This document shows, piece by piece, positions 1-10,922 of a stretch of 64,000 nt of DNA. A model generated the notes under the pieces. It had not been told where the DNA came from and did no database searches. It was given only the letters and a program-made list of their open reading frames with translations. Position numbers and translations under genes: made by a program. Where the stretch lies: contig JAVHNS010000019.1 in the NCBI GenBank assembly GCA_036872755.1, positions 124,001 through 188,000 of the forward strand, written 5' to 3'. The number at the start of each line of letters is the position of its first letter. Position 1 is the first letter of the stretch. Source of the DNA: Orbilia blumenaviensis. Lineage: Eukaryota; Ascomycota; Orbiliomycetes; Orbiliales; Orbiliaceae.

Positions 1-1182
1 TGTCCATTACTCCACGTGTGCAATCTTTTAGAGTAGGGTCTGCGCTCATACATATCAAAAGTAGCACACAGGAACATAGACATGCTCGGTCCCCTACCGA
101 AGCCGAGAAACTGCAAGAAGACTCTATTCCTAGCCTTGACTCCTGTAATTCGGCTCCACTGCGTCTCGGGGAACTAAAACTAGATATGGCCAAAACAAGT
201 CAGAATACAGACAACAGCCAGAAACCAGAAAACAATCAGATCCGATGTGAATGTGGTGGTGAAACCGAAAATATAGACACCGTAAGTAAGATCGACTCCT
301 TGGTCTCGTTTAGTGATAGGTATTGGGCTAACAGTTCACATTTCTCACCGGCTAGATTCAATGTGACTTGTGTGACAACTGGCAGCACTGTGAATGTTAC
401 GGATTTGTTGGAGATGGTGACCCCCGAATAGGAAGTCTACATGCATGCTACACATGCCTCCTTAGGGAAAATGAATTCTCTCTCCTTCGGCAAATGAAGT
501 CATTCACAATTGCACGGCGAGTCGTTCGCTGCCTCCTTAGGAATAAACCAGGGAGGACACTGCATGACATCATAAAGAATATAGGTAACAAATGAATAGA
601 GTTCCCGTATTTGTTCCCCCGAATGGCACTCACAAGGCCGTACCAGGAATCGACCCGGCACGACAACCAGTTGTTACAGGAATTCTCTCAGTACTCATTG
701 AAAAGGATTATATATGTGTCTTCAATCCCAGGAAAGTTGCATCAAAGAGGTCGCCAAACAGATATAAGATTCCTGAAAGAGAGGGGATATTGAGGTTATT
801 GGAAGATAATCTCCTCGACCCTCTTGTCAACATCAGTCACCATGTAAGTATCCGCGCTTTTATACCCTTTCACAGTTAATTTATTGCCCCAGGTGTTGCA
901 TGAGGCACTAGGGTGGCTATCTGGGCATGCTGTGATATTAATCGCTGAGATCTTGAGCTGAAATTTCAACCTCTCTAGTACGACTTGTCAGAGGCTTCTA
1001 TAAAGGCGCCCCAGGGTCCAGAATCAACTCAAGGGGAAAACGAATCAAACTGGCTTCAATTTGCAGATTGTGCCGAAGAGCTGGATATAGAATCCGGCGA
1101 GCCCGTGCCCGTTGAAACGCCTAGGTCGATCATTAGGACGAGTGATATGATAAATCACCTTAAGGCAGGGAATTGGTCATGA
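1..1182 (+). CDS. HOP1: HOP1-like meiotic HORMA-family protein, C-terminal part (5' end outside window)
   Basis: Only the 3' part is present; the first frame is open from base 3. Exons are 1-281, 356-584, 647-843 and 979-1182, all phase-consistent, stop at 1180-1182. The protein shows a PHD-type zinc finger split by the first intron: a CECGG start, then CDLCDNWQHCECYGF and HACYTCLL. A winged-helix-like segment follows (RRVVRCLL to DNLLDPLVNISHH), then an acidic tail. The order PHD finger then helical region is typical of fungal HOP1 proteins, whose N-terminal HORMA domain would lie upstream. Known role: axial-element protein of meiotic chromosomes, needed for homologue pairing and double-strand-break control. 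The family call rests on the PHD part alone; another PHD protein is possible. Confidence 0.72.
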
Positions 1183-1716
1183 TGCAATGGAGTTTGGGCA
1201 TATACATACATCTATATATACTGTATGCCTATATGTGTATCAAGCTTGCACAGGGTGGCTTGGTTTACAACGTTTAGCTAGATCTAGATCTGGAGTTTAA
1301 TACGTATATCTGCCCGATTCCATACGTTACCCCATAGCTAGAGCTAAACCTACTGTAGCGGCGCGCATAGCTTAACTACCTACTTACTAAGTACTGAAGC
1401 AATGCGTTGGTGTCGTTGGATTCTTCCGGATCGGTAGTTGCCCAGGTCTTAGCAGGCTCGTGGCAAAGGGGCAGGGTTGGTATAGGGCGCGTGGCCTCGG
1501 CTGTTAACTCGGTTGGTCTGACGTATGCCATTTTCATTGTCGCGGAACCGGACTGCCTCTGTCCTGCTCCTTTGAAATACCACTCTCGTCCCACTTCAAA
1601 CCATTGCTGTATACATACACAACAAGGCTACATCATTGCATGGTATCCACTTTCTTGCCAAATACCAGCACACATCGCATTTGCCCTCTAGAAGAGGTCT
1701 TCAACGACAACAGACG
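1183..1716. other. Intergenic spacer HOP1-RER2
   Basis: 534 bases between two genes on the same strand. AT-rich alternating tracts lie around 1203-1230 and repeated ctagatctag words around 1275-1295. It probably holds the HOP1 3' UTR and the RER2 promoter. I see no further gene. Confidence 0.6.
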
Positions 1717-2984
1717 ATGCCATCAAATGGACTGCGAACATCCCTGCGAACACGCAGGTGGTTTTCCTCCCTCCCCCCGATAGAATGGCTTAGCCTGCGG
1801 TTACAGGAGACCCTGATAGGAGCTTTACGGCAAGGTCCGATTCCCCAGCATGTCGCGTTCGTAATGGATGGGAATCGGCGATTTGCGCGGCAAAGCCATA
1901 TTGAAACAACCGAAGGGCACAACTTGGGCTTTGAGGCCTTAGCAAAGGTAGCTTCTTCTCCCTGCCTGCATATCCATCCCGTGCGGCCGTGATCACTAAT
2001 ATATCTCGGATGTAACCACTTAGATACTCGAAATTTGTTACAAGGCTGGGGTTAAAGTTGTCACGATATACGCGTTCTCAATCGAGAACTTCAAGCGATC
2101 CAAATACGAAGTTGACGCATTGATGGATATTGCCAAAATCAAGCTATCCCAGCTTTCACAACATGGGGATCTCCTCGACCGCTATGGTGCCAAAATCCGT
2201 ATATTAGGACATCGCTCGCTCGTAAACCAAGAAGTTTTAGATGCGATAGATCGTGCAACCGAGCTTACAAAACACAATAACAAGTATGGCTAGTGGAAAC
2301 TCTCAGACTTCCTTTCCCCGCTCCGAGTCTAACCGTGGAATTTAATCAAGGGCGATCCTGAATGTTTGCTTTCCATACACTTCCCGGGATGAGATCACAT
2401 CGGCAATACAATCAATAGTTGCACTTGCTGCCCCACCAAGGCCACATAAACAACATTTGGAAACGCTAGCCGAAGAAAGCACCGAAACAACCGACCAAGT
2501 ACACGACTCTAGTTTACAGAGTAGATCCGAATCACCAGCGTCGAACACAACTTCTGCATCAACCGTAGTCAGCGGATCCCCACAAACGGCACCGGCACCG
2601 CTAAGGGAGCACATCGATTTCGCTGGTGTTCGTCATCACGATGTTCTTGATTTAGAGGATATCAATGAACAGACAGTAACAGAACATTTATTCACAGGGG
2701 ACAATCCTCCACTAGATCTGCTTATCCGAACATCAGGAGTCGAACGTTTATCAGACTTTATGCTCTGGCAGGCACACCAGGATACAGATATAGAGTTTGT
2801 GGATTGTATGTGGCCTGAGTTTGATGTTTGGCACTTTTTGCCTATTTTGCTTGGGTGGGGCTTAAAAAGGAAAAGGTTTCTACGGGAAGTCAAGCTTGAA
2901 GAGGAACGGAAATACAATAGGAATGGTAGTCGGGCGAAAAGCTGGGAGGTGGAAGACTACGAGCGTGCTAAGAAGACTATTTGA
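1717..2984 (+). CDS. RER2: Cis-prenyltransferase, dehydrodolichyl diphosphate synthase catalytic subunit
   Basis: Three exons, 1717-1947, 2024-2283 and 2351-2984, encode 374 residues. The ATG at 1717 is the first in frame. The protein makes long-chain polyprenyl diphosphate for dolichol, the lipid carrier of ER glycosylation. Signatures seen: [13 protein letters not shown] (diphosphate and Mg-binding Asp), [11 protein letters not shown] (region III) and [18 protein letters not shown], which fits the C-terminal UPP-synthase signature, followed by [16 protein letters not shown]. About 50 disordered Ser/Thr-rich residues (from ~2457) interrupt the fold before the last conserved block. The retained catalytic DGNR separates it from the non-catalytic NUS1 partner. 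Whether it matches yeast RER2 or SRT1 cannot be told from sequence alone. Confidence 0.9.
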
Positions 2985-3393
2985 GTGGCCTATCTCCCCC
3001 GGCTCAAAAGTACGGGAGGGAGGACGAGGAAATAAGAGGGGGAGAACTACAAGGAGAAACTCTCTTTTGAAAAACAAAAAAGATAATAATAATAATAATG
3101 AAAGAAAGAAGGAAAAAAAATTGAAAAAATGAATGAAAAAAAAGATGAAATGAAAAACAGATCACGAGCAAGACGAGAAAGCCTACGTCCCATTTCATTC
3201 TGGGCGCTTTTGCCTATCTTACCCCGTCTCTTAGTTGCTCGAACCCACCAATACCCTCCTGGTCCCGTCCGTTTTGTTATATTTTTTCTCAGTCTCGCAT
3301 CATCTTCTCACTACCCCAGGTTTGTTTGCCTCTTAGCGTTGTTCAGGGTAGTAATTTCCCGATATCTGTATTTTGGTGGTTGCCAGTCATTCC
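2985..3393. other. Convergent 3' spacer
   Basis: Lies between the stop of the prenyltransferase and the stop of the minus-strand gene that ends at 3394. It contains a purine-rich A/G tract at about 3050-3175, likely 3' UTR. The small open frames here have no protein-like character. Confidence 0.6.
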
Positions 3394-4260
3394 TTACCAC
3401 CAATCGCTAGCTGTGTCCCGAGTATAATCGTTTATGGGAATAGTTATGCAACATAGAAACGTCAATAGTCCACCCCACATCCCAGCCTCCCAGCTGCCGT
3501 GGCTCCCCTCAGCCCTTTCCCGACCAACTGACCGGCTTCGACGCTGCTGTCTCCGCCTCGTCCTTTCATCTTCTGACCCAACCCAGGCGCCAGACCGTAG
3601 GAGCGGGGTATCTTCTCGGGCCGCACGATAAAAGGGATGATTTCGCAGGTCGCCATAAGCCCGTTGCTGGGACTGAACGGCCCGAAAATTGAATTCCGTC
3701 GCACGCAGGGCTTCGTGATATTCACTTCGTCTAATATACGACATCGCAGCGGTCGATGTGCTCACGTGGAGACCGTACGTTTGCAGATCTAAAGCAATTC
3801 ACCGACGGTTTAGCCCCTTTAACACACACACCGGATTTATTCCTTGTCCTTACGTGGACATTTAAGTACCTTGTCTAAAGAGAATTTCGGCAAGAGCTTC
3901 AGCACGCCTCTGTGCCGGTGGGGCAGGCATACTCGGTGGTTGCTCGACTGGTTCCCTCGGGCTCGCATAGATGAAAAGAGGTTCCGCCTTTGGGTCATCA
4001 ATATCAATCGCACCAGAGTCCACGTAATCAATATCGACAGGATCCGAAACATTTGGCACCAATGTCGAACAGCTCTCGAGAGATGTACTCAGAACCGCTG
4101 CTTCGTCTGGATCCATAGCAGATATATCTGGGCTAGACCCAGAGTGTTCTGTATATTCTTGGACGTGAATGTCTGCCCGAAAGATACTGGAATGCCTACT
4201 TGTGTCGTCCTCGGAGCTGTCGGCGTCGTATCCGGGTCTTGTAGCTGATTCTCGATCCAT
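3394..4260 (-). CDS. Uncharacterised two-exon protein with one membrane segment
   Basis: Two open frames join cleanly. Exon 1 is 3870-4260, starting ATG at 4260; exon 2 is 3394-3788. The 81-base intron begins GTACTT and ends TTGCTTTAG with a GGCTAAAC branch-like site. The product is 261 residues. The N-terminal half is acidic and Ser/Pro-rich, so probably disordered. The middle has a basic, Arg-rich stretch near ERTRRRQQRRSRS. Near the C-terminus a single hydrophobic segment, GGLLTFLCCITIPI, is followed by a short polar tail. I recognise no family. It is divergent from NUC1 across 501 bases. The clean splice phase and changed composition at the junction argue for a real gene. Confidence 0.6.
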
Positions 4261-4761
4261 TCCTGCAGCGTCTACTATTGTGAGTTGTATTCCGGGTGAG
4301 CATGGCTAGTTTCAGCGGTCTTAATGTTAATGCCCAGTGCCCATAGAAGCCATTGTATTTATATATATGTTAATGGTAATCCCGTGGCGTGTGTCAGCCT
4401 AGCGTGATATGTATGCATAGCTTAAGCTTAGCCACCCAATATGTACCTTATACATCTATCATCAATAGTGTAATTATAAAACATGTCAACATATATATCG
4501 AATATCTATATCTAGCTGCTTTGCAAGCGCCTCAGTTGGCACGTTTGCTGGGTGCGAAACACATGGTGTGGGCATGGGGCCTGGTCCATGTACATGATTA
4601 TGCATGTGGTGCGTCTCGCACGGCCTGCGTGACTTCCACATGCGGCAACACCAAAAATTAATTCTGTCGTTGCACTTTGTATGCCTTTTTTTGTTAAGAT
4701 TCAGCTTCGAGTGCTTCCATAATATAATAGTGTCCTGCACAGCGACCTTTCGTCTTCGAGA
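4261..4761. promoter_or_regulatory. Divergent promoter region
   Basis: 501 bases between the divergent start codons of the uncharacterised gene and NUC1. It is AT-rich, with TATATATAT-like words at about 4358-4366 and 4489-4512. No specific factor site stands out. Confidence 0.4.
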
Positions 4762-6142
4762 ATGGCTAAGGCTATGCTTTTGATAGCTGCCGCCAGCGCC
4801 TCTGCTGGCGCAGCTGTCACCGCAATCCTTTTAGGAAGACGTGATAGTCAACCACCGTCTGGGTCTGTGATGTCTCCTACTAGCCCTTCAACCGCGAAGC
4901 CCTCCACGCCAACTCTCGCCTCGTCGGACGGGGCCCAAAGTACCACCAAAGGCGTTATAGATCCAAATGGGTGGTTCTCCTACGGTCGGTGATGCGCATC
5001 CATTCTGTCTACTAAATATTCTTTTTAAACACTTGCAAACCAAGACCCTCCTTTGCCCTATTCCCTGTTCATTAAATTCTACCCCCATCCTCTGATATAT
5101 AGCTATGTACAGTACATCAGAACCTTCAAAACCTCTAGCTGACATTTTCCATTGGCTTGTAGGAGCCCCCGGGCCGACCAACGACCTTGCCTCAAGGACA
5201 TCGTTCATATCGGTTTATGACCGTAGGATGAGGAATCCGGCATGGGTATATCGAGCCACTTGCATAATTCTGCATACCAGAAACTGGCCTGCTTTGACTA
5301 AGCTTCCTGATATCTCATAGGTAGCTGAGCACATCACCGCCGAGTCACTTTCCGGTTCCAAAGGGGACCGAAAAAACAGCGTCTTCTTGGAGGACCAAGC
5401 CGTCCCGGAAATATTCCGTGCTAAGTTGAAGGACTATTTTAGGAGCGGGTACGATCGTGGTCATATGGTGCGTGTTCAAAATGCAAATCTAACCTCGCAA
5501 CATAAATATCCATATTGTTAACGTTTTGTCGAAAAGGCGCCTGCAGCGGACGCCAAATTCAACCAAAAAGCTATGGACGAAACATTCTATTTGACAAACA
5601 TGTGCCCACAGGTCGGGGAGGGGTTTAATCGAGATTGTAGGAACTTCTCCGCATAATTGCGTCATTAAAATTGGAAAGATACATCTAACGACTCGTTCGT
5701 AGACTGGGCCCATTTAGAGGATTTTTGTCGAAGGCTGACTTCGAAATATCGATCGATTCGTGTTATCACTGGTCCCCTCTACTTACCAAAACTCGACAGT
5801 GATGGTAAATATCGCGTCTCATACGAAGTTATTGGGTCTCCGCCGAACGTTGCTGTCCCGACACATTTTTACAAGATAATTCTCGGGGAATCTGCCACTA
5901 CACCAAGCCCCACGACGCCTGTGGCGATTGGCGCATTCGTTTTGCCTAACGCCCCAATTGACAATAAGACTCCTCTCTCAGAGTTTTCCGTGCCAGTGGA
6001 AGTCATCGAGAAAGCGAGCGGCTTGGAGTTTTTATCCTTAGTCCCAACGGAGAGACGAAGGTCCCTCTGCAGGGAGGTGGACTGCAGCATTCTAGTACGA
6101 GAGTTCCCAAAGAGGCCGCCCAAAGCCCCAGGACACAAGTAA
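4762..6142 (+). CDS. NUC1: Mitochondrial DNA/RNA non-specific endonuclease (EndoG/NUC1 family)
   Basis: Five exons: 4762-4984, 5163-5245, 5321-5467, 5537-5636 and 5703-6142, giving 330 residues. The hydrophobic, Ala-rich N-terminus (about residues 1-25) ending in GRR fits a mitochondrial inner-membrane or intermembrane-space signal. PGPTNDLASR and YDRRMRNPAWV lead to the catalytic DRGHM at about residues 147-151, followed by the metal-binding Asn region NQKAMDETFYLTNMCPQ and VGEGFNRDYWAHLEDFCR. These are the landmarks of the beta-beta-alpha metal nuclease fold. Known role: degradation of mitochondrial nucleic acids and a part in programmed cell death. The gene converges on FBP1 with 252 bases between stops. 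All splice phases agree. Confidence 0.95.
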
Positions 6143-6394
6143 TCGATATGCATATATGTTTCACCTTTCAAATCAAAAATTACCTGTCGTAGAATAATCT
6201 CTGGCGGGCAACACAAGGGGTAGGAGTGGTAAAACATGTACATCGAGCAAATTACTATCTAGGTCATAGGTATCACTACGCACCAAGTAAACTCTTTGGA
6301 ATACCCGTTCATAATCATCTGGATTATGCAAACACAGACAAACACCTGGGCAATACTAAACCCATATATACATGTGTGCTCAAACAAGTTGCTT

Positions 6395-7796
6395 TCACGA
6401 TTTCGCGAAAACAGCTTTGACCTTTTCAATTTCGCCGTAAGACCCCATAAAGATTCCTGATCTATCGTGAATGTGCGTCGGGACTACTTCAAGCATCCGT
6501 TTCATGTTGCTATCTACAGCTTGACCGCCAGCTATAGTCAAGGAGAAAAAGAAAAAAAATGTTAGCCAATTCTTATATGTTAATTTCGGGCTAAAGCTTG
6601 AAGAGTGAGGGGACAAGGGTTTTTACCATTTTCCATCACCATCGCCATTGGGGCACACTCGTATAAGATCCTCAACTTCCCCTTCGGGCTCTTTTTGTCA
6701 GCTGGGTAGGCGAACATTCCACCGTAGCATAATGTACGATAAGCATCTGCCACCATGGATCCAATATACCGAGACGAGTAGGGCTTCGCTCCCTTCTCGG
6801 TGGGGAATTTGATGCTGTCAAAGTATTTCCTGCATGATTCGTCCCAATAAAGGCTGTTCCCTTCATTGACGGAGTAAATGGATCGTGTCTCAGGCATCCT
6901 CATCTGTCACCAGCGTGGGGTTAACATTCTGTACCAGTCTCCCTAACCGGGTATATCGACTCGGGGTTGCTCACATTAGGGTGGGTGAGAATGAACTCCC
7001 CGAGAGCATTATCTAGGGTGAACCCATTGACGTTGCCCCCTTTCATGGTAAGGACCAAGTTCGCAGATGCACCATACATAGTAAAACCCGCAGCAACCAG
7101 TTCAGTTCCAGGTAGGAGGACATCGTCAGCTTTACCTTCCGCGTGGTCATCCAACTTGAAGACCCCGAAGATTGTGCCCACCGAGACACCAGCGTCAAGA
7201 TTCGAAGAACCATCAATTGGGTCACAAACGACAGCGTATTTGCCAGAACCCTGGAACACTAGTGCTTTTTCTTCTTCTTCGGAAACGAGGACCTTCACTT
7301 TCCCAGAGCTTCTCATACTATTGACAAAGATTTCATTTCCAATGACATCAAGCTTTTTCTGCTCATCTCCGGTCTTATTTTCCGAACCGGCCAGGCCCAC
7401 AAGATTGATCAGTGTTGCCCTCCGGATATAGTATCTGGATAGTTAGAGATATCAAGATTAGTGGACTTGAACATGTCATAAACTGGATACACATTATATC
7501 TGAGGGCACATGCATGTATAGGATCTTATGTAATGGAATACGCAATGACTTACGATATGCTCTTGAAGGAGAACTGCAATGCGTGGCAAAGCAGTCTAGT
7601 TCCGAACCCCAAAGAGTTAAAATCACATGCAATCCGAGGCCATCCTAACGTATCAGTATATGTTATGAGCTTACGTGAAATCACCGGTTGCTGTAGAACC
7701 TAGCGCATGTTGAGTCTCCGTGAGATATCTAGTCAGTGTGACGATATCTGTCTGGATTTCACTATGAACCTTCCAACCGTTTCCGTTTTGATCCAT
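6395..7796 (-). CDS. FBP1: Fructose-1,6-bisphosphatase
   Basis: Five exons on the minus strand: 7675-7796, 7554-7595 (only 42 bases), 6975-7434, 6627-6903 and 6395-6531; 345 residues, the usual length. The enzyme hydrolyses fructose-1,6-bisphosphate to fructose-6-phosphate, the committed step of gluconeogenesis in the cytosol. Seen: the metal-binding core DPIDGSSNLDAG with GTIFGVF, GASANLVL, YSVNEGNS, SSRYIGSMVADAYR and the C-terminal AGGQAVDSNM with VPTHIHDRSGIFMGS. In yeast the gene is glucose-repressed; no such site was identified here. The N-terminal peptide is short, with no targeting signal. Confidence 0.97.
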
Positions 7797-8405
7797 TTTT
7801 GATAGTGTACTAGGGAGATGTCGATCAAAGGACGGCTGGGAGAATTTAGAGAGGGACCCGGAGAAATTAATGCGACGGCGTGCTTGAATTCTTAGATTAT
7901 ACGGTATACAAAGTGCTCGGAGTGTGAAAGCAAATGGCGTAAGGGAGAAAGGGCACCCGAACTCAATATATCAAATAAATGTCGCTCGGAAGGGGGGAGG
8001 GATCGGGGCCTATATATAATAGCTTGCACGAGTAGGTGCTAGCTTGAGAAGTAGATGTGGATTTTGACGCAGATAATGGATTAATGCACACGAGCAAGCA
8101 AGCACTTCGAGACCGGCTTGGGGATTTGCCAAAGTAGGCATTTAAGAAAACAGTGCCTTGTTTCCCTTCGGGTCCCAAGCCTGGGTGACCTTGATCTTTT
8201 GATCTGACATCCCGATGGGAAGCGGGATTTTGGAGCGTCGTATTATCGGAAGCTTCCCGAGAGGCGGGTAGCAAACCAGCCAAAAGTTGGTGACTGACCA
8301 CTCTCGGCCACTGTCGGGTGGACGTTAGCGGATAAATGGCGCCCTCGAATTCTAATTGTCCGGGTTTGCGGCCGGGGCAGGGCTGACTTTGCAATCAGAT
8401 TTTAA

Positions 8406-8423
8406 AAGATAGTATCGATAGGT

Positions 8424-8473
<50 letters not shown>

Positions 8474-8483
8474 AAGATAGTAT
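8406..8483. repeat. Poly(T) tract flanked by a 10-bp direct repeat
   Basis: AAGATAGTAT occurs at 8406-8415 and again at 8474-8483. Between the copies lie 10 bases, 43 T residues and AAAT. This resembles a very short retroposed tail on the minus strand with target-site duplications. The poly(A) end is not directly against the repeat copy, so slippage of an A/T tract next to a chance repeat is also possible. Confidence 0.45.
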
Positions 8484-9257
8484 AAGTCAAAGCTTACGGG
8501 TATCGTAGGTATTATACGACTACCTAGACTAGGTAGGTACCTAGCTAGTTCCAGTGCGTAGGTAATAAATGGTAAAACGGATGCTTTCATTGGCTGATTA
8601 TGTAAATGCAATGCGATGCCCTTCAGAAAGCATTTCCATTCCCCATCGATTCCACCGCTGACTATAAGAACCTAGCTACCTAGCCAGGTACCAAGGTACC
8701 AAGTTCGGTATACAAATTGAGACTACGCATACGCATACTGGTACCAGTATCACTCAAATAAACAGTAAGTAAGTAAGTAAGTAAGTATTGAAACACATAT
8801 ATACGTATAAAGGCAGCAAATCTATAGCATAGATAGTGATATTAAAATACGTATAAACAAGCATATTACACCAGTGGTTACGTATTCTATTGATGTTGAT
8901 TGATGGAGTGATTTTCGAGTTCGAGATGTTGGAAGGTTCGACGAAGGCAACGGCCCGGAACCAATTTTCCCGGTCCAGGCCAGGCCAATGCAAACCGGTA
9001 ACATTGCTAATTCATATCGTGTCGAATGGTGCATCACATATTTTGAGGTCGATTGCATTGATGTCATATGAAAATCTAGAGTATGTACCTACCTAGTATA
9101 TGGGTATACCTAGATATCGATTATCGATGCCATAAGGCATGCATATGATCAGACGGCAAGAACCAGGTACCAGCTGGAGCATGCAACGGAGCTAATAACC
9201 CGATCGATATCCAGCGCTGCCTCGGCACTGTTGTTGTGTTGTGACAAAATCATGATC

Positions 9258-9266
9258 TTATCTGAT
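9258..9266 (-). promoter_or_regulatory. Iron-GATA (Sre1/SreA-like) consensus site
   Basis: On the minus strand the site reads GATCAGATAAG, an exact match to the reported (G/A)ATC(T/A)GATAA site of the fungal iron GATA repressors. It lies about 190 bases upstream of the ATG of the cryptic gene at 9455. Function is inferred from sequence only. Confidence 0.4.
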
Positions 9267-9454
9267 CCGGCGGAACATCACAACCCACAACACCTAAGAG
9301 TTACGAGTCACAACGCAAAGACTCGCAATTCACAAATTACATGTGTTGCGCAGCGCCAAGACCGGACACACGAAAAATATATTTTCTTCCACGCTTGTAT
9401 TGAAATTTTTTTTCTCTTCCCTTCTCATCAACATATCCTCAACATCTCATCACC

Positions 9455-10744
9455 ATGGGCTACCAAACATCACCAGATATATCCTTTGGTCCACCTTCAA
9501 GTACCAGTAAGCACCCATTCATTCCCTCCATGTCTGGATTACATTCAACCATAAATACATGTTCATTGCCTTACGGCAACTTTTCTCATGATGACTCCAA
9601 CACCGATACACATAACTAGAGTCTTTGACCTCAATAAAAGAGGAATGAAACTCAACGTGCGCACGTCAGTCTGATATGTATTTTTCTTTTATTCTTTAAT
9701 TGGCGGCCTTGGTCTCTCGCTCGGAACCCAGAACTAACGCCTTTTCCGATATTCAGACCAATGATTGAACCTCTGACCCACATTCGTCCGAGACAACATC
9801 TCATGTAAGGCACTGCCCAGCAATCCCCTGCAACCTCTCAACCCCATGTCTATACCGACACTCTCACATGATGACTTTCTTTATAACAACTATACGCAAA
9901 TGGAAATTACCGTCCAAGTTCTCTTTCCGAGAATGATGCAGATGTAAAATGGCTAAATTCTGAATATGTTTCAATACCTATCGAACATTCGTGGGGTGGC
10001 ATAACCGGCTTCGGGAATACAATTCTGATATTGATATAAAAAAAAAGTCGAGCTGACAATGTGCCCTGCCTCACTTATAGTATTTACCTAGTTCATGCCG
10101 AGGGGACTTGATTGGGAGTACATGGGATTTGTACATTAGTCGTGCCTCTGAACAACATTTCGCCTCGCCGTCACTCACAGGCCTCGTGGCCTCCGATCGA
10201 TGAAGGAATCTACTCTTGCCACCCATAGGGTACGTTACTCGTATTACAAAATTCCTCGTTTGAGAAGCAAAATGATGAACCTGCACTGGGCACCGATATC
10301 CTTAAGGATTATTATGAGCCGAAACGCAATTTTGTGGCAGGCCTAGAAAACCTCGCCGACTGAACATCGCTTCTGTGTCATGATGTTACACCTAGCTTCA
10401 TCACTAAACGGAAACCTGAAGGCTAATATATTGATAGTAGAACCATGGGGCAGTTAGTGTCGCGAAAGAGAAGTTCGTTAATGATGCCCGGTATGACATT
10501 CTATCCCTTATATATATATATATATATTCATCGATCATAATATACCCCAACGGTCCACCTGATGAATTTTTGATGACGAGTCATATTCGGGTTTCCGATG
10601 ACGAGAATATCAATTATTTTACCATTCATGCAAAACTGATACACGAACACTGTTATCCCGTCTCATCCCGCCCCTAACATAGATCGGGTCGGTATCATTG
10701 TGACTAACCAGGATTTCATCAACCAGAACAGTAGCCGACTCTAG
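9455..10744 (+). CDS. Cryptic gene made of about nine very short exons (provisional model)
   Basis: No frame here exceeds 85 codons, but short protein-like frames join in phase: 9455-9506, 9622-9664, 9757-9804, 9919-9943 (or 9967), 10092-10130, 10229-10333, 10441-10490, 10581-10659 and 10712-10744 (TAG). Donors include GTAAGC, GTCAGT, GTAAGG and GTATGA. Acceptors have CTAAC or CTAAT branch words before 9757 and 10441. The ATG context is caccATGGG after a CT-rich leader. The product would be about 157-165 residues with no family I recognise; sample segments are FDLNKRGMKLNVRT, PMIEPLTHIRPRQHL and DYYEPKRNF. The weak points are the end of exon 4, where the frame stays open beyond the proposed donor, and the weak GTGGCA and GTCTCA donors of exons 6 and 8. 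A decaying gene with frameshifts would look similar. Exact boundaries are provisional. Confidence 0.42.
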
Positions 10745-10922
10745 ACCGGGGCGATCAACCTCTCTTTATATCCCTCCAATGTGAGCATATCTTTCTAACC
10801 TTTCCCTCCTGTTTCTTTATGTATTCATAAACAACATCATACACATACTCCGTTACCTCATTATATTATGTTATATCCCGATTCCGATGATGATTCCCAA
10901 TTCAAACAAAAGACAAGCATAT

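Larger units (their letters stand above)
7797..9454. other. Spacer with poly(T) insertion and palindromic repeats
   Basis: 1.66 kb between the FBP1 start and the cryptic gene. It holds a 43-base T tract (8427-8469), clustered AGGTACCTAGG-like words (8511-8550 and 8670-8705) and a run of AGTA repeats (about 8764-8786). The frame at 7963-8394 (-) lacks an ATG start and looks non-coding. The last 100 bases are pyrimidine-rich, like a fungal 5' leader. Confidence 0.5.

Noticed and set aside
7963..8394. 143-codon minus-strand frame upstream of FBP1
   Set aside because: Starts with TTG, has no domain and low-complexity composition, and lies in promoter DNA.
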